Shown: one piece after another, positions 4,073 to 6,298 of the stretch | Layout of the letters: each line of letters begins with the position of its first letter | Position numbering within the stretch: the stretch's first letter is position 1 | From: Methanobacterium sp. Maddingley MBC34 | GTDB taxonomy: Archaea; Methanobacteriota; Methanobacteria; Methanobacteriales; Methanobacteriaceae | Direction of reading: 5' to 3' | Length of the DNA stretch: 6,298 nucleotides | NCBI GenBank assembly: GCA_000309865.1 | Contig: AMGN01000071.1 | Location: 1-6,298 of the forward strand | Position numbers and translations under genes: made by a program | The notes under the pieces: generated by a model | Database searches by the model: none | What the model saw: only the letters and a program-made list of their open reading frames with translations | Told to the model about the DNA's origin: nothing

Positions 4073-6298
4073 TTAAAATGGTAAACTTGCATAAGTGCCT
4101 TTCAAAGCAAATGAACCTGTATCCCAGTTATTGATTATACCAAATTCATTATAATTGTTAGATCCATCTGCAGTTACCCATCCATTTACATATATCTCTG
4201 CCCATACATGCCCATACCATGTTTGGCTGTATGTGAAGAAACAATTGCCGTGTTCATATCTTGCTGCAAGACCTGAAGCACGACTTAATGCAACTATTAG
4301 GTGGGCAATATCGCAGCAGTTACCACCTCGTGAATCCATGGTACCCACAGCACCTTTTGCAGTATTATAATAAAATTCGTATTCTACCTCATCCCTAACC
4401 CAGTTAAAGATCAACAATGCTTTTTCATAGGGTGTAACCGCACCTGCAGTGATGCTTTTAGCCAGAGCAATAATCCTAGCATCATTGGACTGACAATTAC
4501 TACTGGGGTTAATGTATACTTCAAAACCGGAAGGTAAATTATAAACAATCAGAGCCCAGGGCCTTATATTGGTAACTGATGAAGGTAATCTATTGTTTAT
4601 ATTATAATACTCCAGAATGCGACTGTAAGTGTATATTAATGAGTGGAAACTAATCTCGCCCAGACTTCCTGAAACACTCCCCTGTGCTTTTTGATTACTT
4701 TCAATGTATGTTTTGATACTCTGTGCCAGTTGTAATAGTTCATTCAAGTTCATACTTCCTGACACCATAATCTCGCTTTCATTGGAGGGTAATGTGACTT
4801 TTTGGAGGCTAGTGGGGGTGGTGTCATTGTTGTTTATTTTCACAGTTGTAGTAGTTAACAGGTACAGAAACTGGGCCTGGTTAACCAGCACTCCACTAAC
4901 AGTGATGTATTCTGGTAGAGAATAAGTAGCTTCAACAAAGGCTTTAACTTGCCCTGCTGTGGCACTAATTTCCCGATTGGTAAAGTAATCATCATAAATT
5001 GGTAAGTTAGCAGTAGACCAATTTTTCACATTAATCAATGCAGGTAAAGTCTGGTGCAAACGATACTGATTAAGCACCCTGCTATACATGTAAACCATTG
5101 ATTTGAAACTAATTTGGCCTAATGGGAGTGTCATGCTGCTAGGAACTCGGTTATTTGTTTCTATTTGTGTTTTGATAGTCTGAGCCAGCTGCACATAACT
5201 CGTGGTATTTATGGTTCCCGAAATTAATGCATCACTTGTTGTTGAAAACGGAAGATTAACATTAAATAAATTAGCTGATGTCGTACTTTTACTATTGATT
5301 AAAATAGTTGCAGCTGTTAATAGGTGTAGGAATTGTGCTTGGTTAAGCAGAAGTCCACTGATGGTGATGAAATTAGGAAGGTTTTTAGTGGTATCAACAA
5401 AGCTTTTAACTTCACCTGCAGTGTTACTGATCTCCTGGAGAGTGAAACTAGTTTTACTATTATCATATATTGGTATATTAGCAGATGACCAAGCTTTTAA
5501 AGTAATTAAAACAGGGAGTGCATGATTCAGATTATACTGATTTAGTGCACGGGAGTACATGTAAATCAAAGATTTATAGCCAACTAGTCCCAGGGAAGTG
5601 GACATCTCGGATGGTGTTTTTTCATTGGTTTCAATGTATGTTTTGATGTTCTGGGCTAGTTGCACATACTCATCAATCATTAAACTTCCAGTAACCATAT
5701 CTTCATTAATAACTTGAGGGATAGTAGCTTTAGACAGAATTATTAATTCATCATTCTCATTATTGATATTTAAAGTAGCAGAGGTGATTAAATACAGGAA
5801 CTGAGATTGGTTCACATACAAACCACCAATTTTAATATATTCTGGTAAAGATTTTGTTACATCCACAAAACTCTTAACCTCTGATGCAACACTGGTGATC
5901 TGTTGGATTGTGAAAAATTCATCCATAATAGGGATATTGGCAACTGACCAACCACGAACAGTAGCTAATCCAGGTAACTGATTATTGATCTGGTGATGAT
6001 TAAGTATTCGACAATACATATATAGAAGAGATTGGAAGCCAATATTTCCCAATGAGGTTGAAATAGTTGTAGGTGCTTTGTTATTATTGTTTTTAACATA
6101 ATTTTTAATATTTTGAGCTATTTGCAAGTATTCATTAAGGGTTATGCTTCCCGAATTCAGATTCTCACTAACACTGCCTGGCAATTTAACATATTCCAAA
6201 TCTAATGAACTACTGTCAGAATTGTTAATATTAATAACTGCAGTGATCATTAATTGTTGGAATGTGGCTTGGTTTACGATTATTCCTTGGATGTTGAT
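4073..6298 (-). CDS. Pseudomurein-binding-repeat protein with C-terminal transglutaminase-like cysteine peptidase domain (5' end beyond window)
   Basis: The frame stays open to 6298. The 16 codons before the ATG at 6250 encode the end of another repeat (INIQGIIVNQATFQQL), so that ATG is internal and at least 741 residues are present. Numbering from it, PMBR-type repeats alternate between two kinds up to residue 565. Residues about 583-725 form a transglutaminase-like domain: YEKALLIFNWVRDEVEY (608-624), GGNCCD with C645 as probable nucleophile, GHVWAE with H681, and WVTAD with D695. It ends in LPF, as I recall for related methanogen proteins. Pseudomurein endoisopeptidases PeiW and PeiP combine the same two modules and cut the wall's isopeptide bonds, so wall cleavage or remodelling outside the cell is the likely job. 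Virus-derived lysin or true cross-linking are alternatives. The signal peptide must lie off the window. Base composition is clearly less AT-rich than the neighbouring operon. Confidence 0.9.
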   Translation of the reverse strand: MNIQGIIVNQATFQQLMITAVININNSDSSSLDLEYVKLPGSVSENLNSGSITLNEYLQIAQNIKNYVKNNNNKAPTTISTSLGNIGFQSLLYMYCRILNHHQINNQLPGLATVRGWSVANIPIMDEFFTIQQITSVASEVKSFVDVTKSLPEYIKIGGLYVNQSQFLYLITSATLNINNENDELIILSKATIPQVINEDMVTGSLMIDEYVQLAQNIKTYIETNEKTPSEMSTSLGLVGYKSLIYMYSRALNQYNLNHALPVLITLKAWSSANIPIYDNSKTSFTLQEISNTAGEVKSFVDTTKNLPNFITISGLLLNQAQFLHLLTAATILINSKSTTSANLFNVNLPFSTTSDALISGTINTTSYVQLAQTIKTQIETNNRVPSSMTLPLGQISFKSMVYMYSRVLNQYRLHQTLPALINVKNWSTANLPIYDDYFTNREISATAGQVKAFVEATYSLPEYITVSGVLVNQAQFLYLLTTTTVKINNNDTTPTSLQKVTLPSNESEIMVSGSMNLNELLQLAQSIKTYIESNQKAQGSVSGSLGEISFHSLIYTYSRILEYYNINNRLPSSVTNIRPWALIVYNLPSGFEVYINPSSNCQSNDARIIALAKSITAGAVTPYEKALLIFNWVRDEVEYEFYYNTAKGAVGTMDSRGGNCCDIAHLIVALSRASGLAARYEHGNCFFTYSQTWYGHVWAEIYVNGWVTADGSNNYNEFGIINNWDTGSFALKGTYASLPF
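4556..6298 (-). repeat. Alternating two-type pseudomurein-binding repeat array (coding)
   Basis: Numbered from the ATG at 6250, type A units run 34-101, 188-254, 345-411 and 498-565. They begin G-S/T, carry an AQ-x-IK-x-x-(I/V) helix, SLG or PLG, a SL/SM-(L/I/V)-Y helix and LP, and end in Trp. Type B units run 113-163, 269-319 and 423-473 (FT..EI/QI, EVKSFV-like helix, LP.(Y/F)I, (V/L)NQ(A/S)QFL), plus a partial B unit at the window edge ending near residue 10. The A-to-A distance is 154, 157 and 153 residues. The fourth A is followed by the catalytic domain instead of a B unit. Type B matches the classical PMBR. Type A is a divergent relative. Confidence 0.8.

Noticed and set aside
4155..5525. 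Several plus-strand reading frames of 70-110 residues (4155-4370, 4704-4925, 5202-5525)
   Set aside because: All are antisense to the repeat/transglutaminase gene. The last two fall on successive repeats and share text, as expected for the shadow of a repetitive gene.
4556..6298. CRISPR-like array
   Set aside because: The periodicity is about 460-470 bp, is coding and diverged, and reflects protein repeats. There are no short identical repeats with unique spacers anywhere in the window.
1..6298. tRNA, rRNA, transposase or integrase signs
   Set aside because: No cloverleaf, rRNA text, recombinase motif, terminal inverted repeats or target duplication was recognised around the operon, so a mobile origin is not supported by this window alone.

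Overview
The window looks like a cell-envelope region of a pseudomurein-walled methanogen (order Methanobacteriales, most likely a mesophilic Methanobacterium). The main reason is that both edges carry genes for secreted proteins with pseudomurein-binding repeats (PMBR), a module of these archaea and their viruses. The DNA is AT-rich, start sites have Shine-Dalgarno sequences complementary to the methanogen 16S 3' end, and the signals between genes (TATA-like boxes, U-rich stops) look archaeal. The genus is inferred, not demonstrated. Every gene supported here lies on the minus strand, so transcription runs from high to low coordinates.

Reading in that direction: (1) 6298-4073 is the C-terminal part of a large wall-binding protein. 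It has alternating PMBR-type repeats of two kinds, followed by a C-terminal transglutaminase-like cysteine-peptidase domain with a visible Cys-His-Asp triad. Its true start lies beyond the window. (2) 4072-3607 is mostly non-coding. It holds a U-rich stop, an open but probably dead fragment that may derive from a Wzx-type polysaccharide flippase, and the promoter of the next operon. (3) 3606-761 is a tight three-gene operon: a multi-spanning membrane protein with DUF6056/GT-C-like features, a GtrA-family membrane protein, and a GtrB-type polyprenyl-phosphate glycosyltransferase. This is the same trio as the bacterial and phage gtr (O-antigen glucosylation) cassettes, in a different order. (4) 760-257 is a 504-bp AT-rich intergenic stretch with two candidate stops for the operon, a short direct repeat, and the promoter region of the last gene. 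(5) 256-1 is the start of a second secreted PMBR protein. It is cut by the window edge and begins at a GTG with a good ribosome binding site.

A plausible joint role: the GtrB-like enzyme loads a sugar onto polyprenyl phosphate at the inner face of the membrane, the GtrA-like protein helps move it across, and the large membrane protein transfers it to an envelope acceptor outside. The flanking PMBR proteins attach to the pseudomurein wall, and one can probably cut or rearrange peptide bonds in it. The acceptor cannot be read from the sequence. The wall polymer, a surface polysaccharide, or the sequon-rich surface proteins themselves are all open possibilities.
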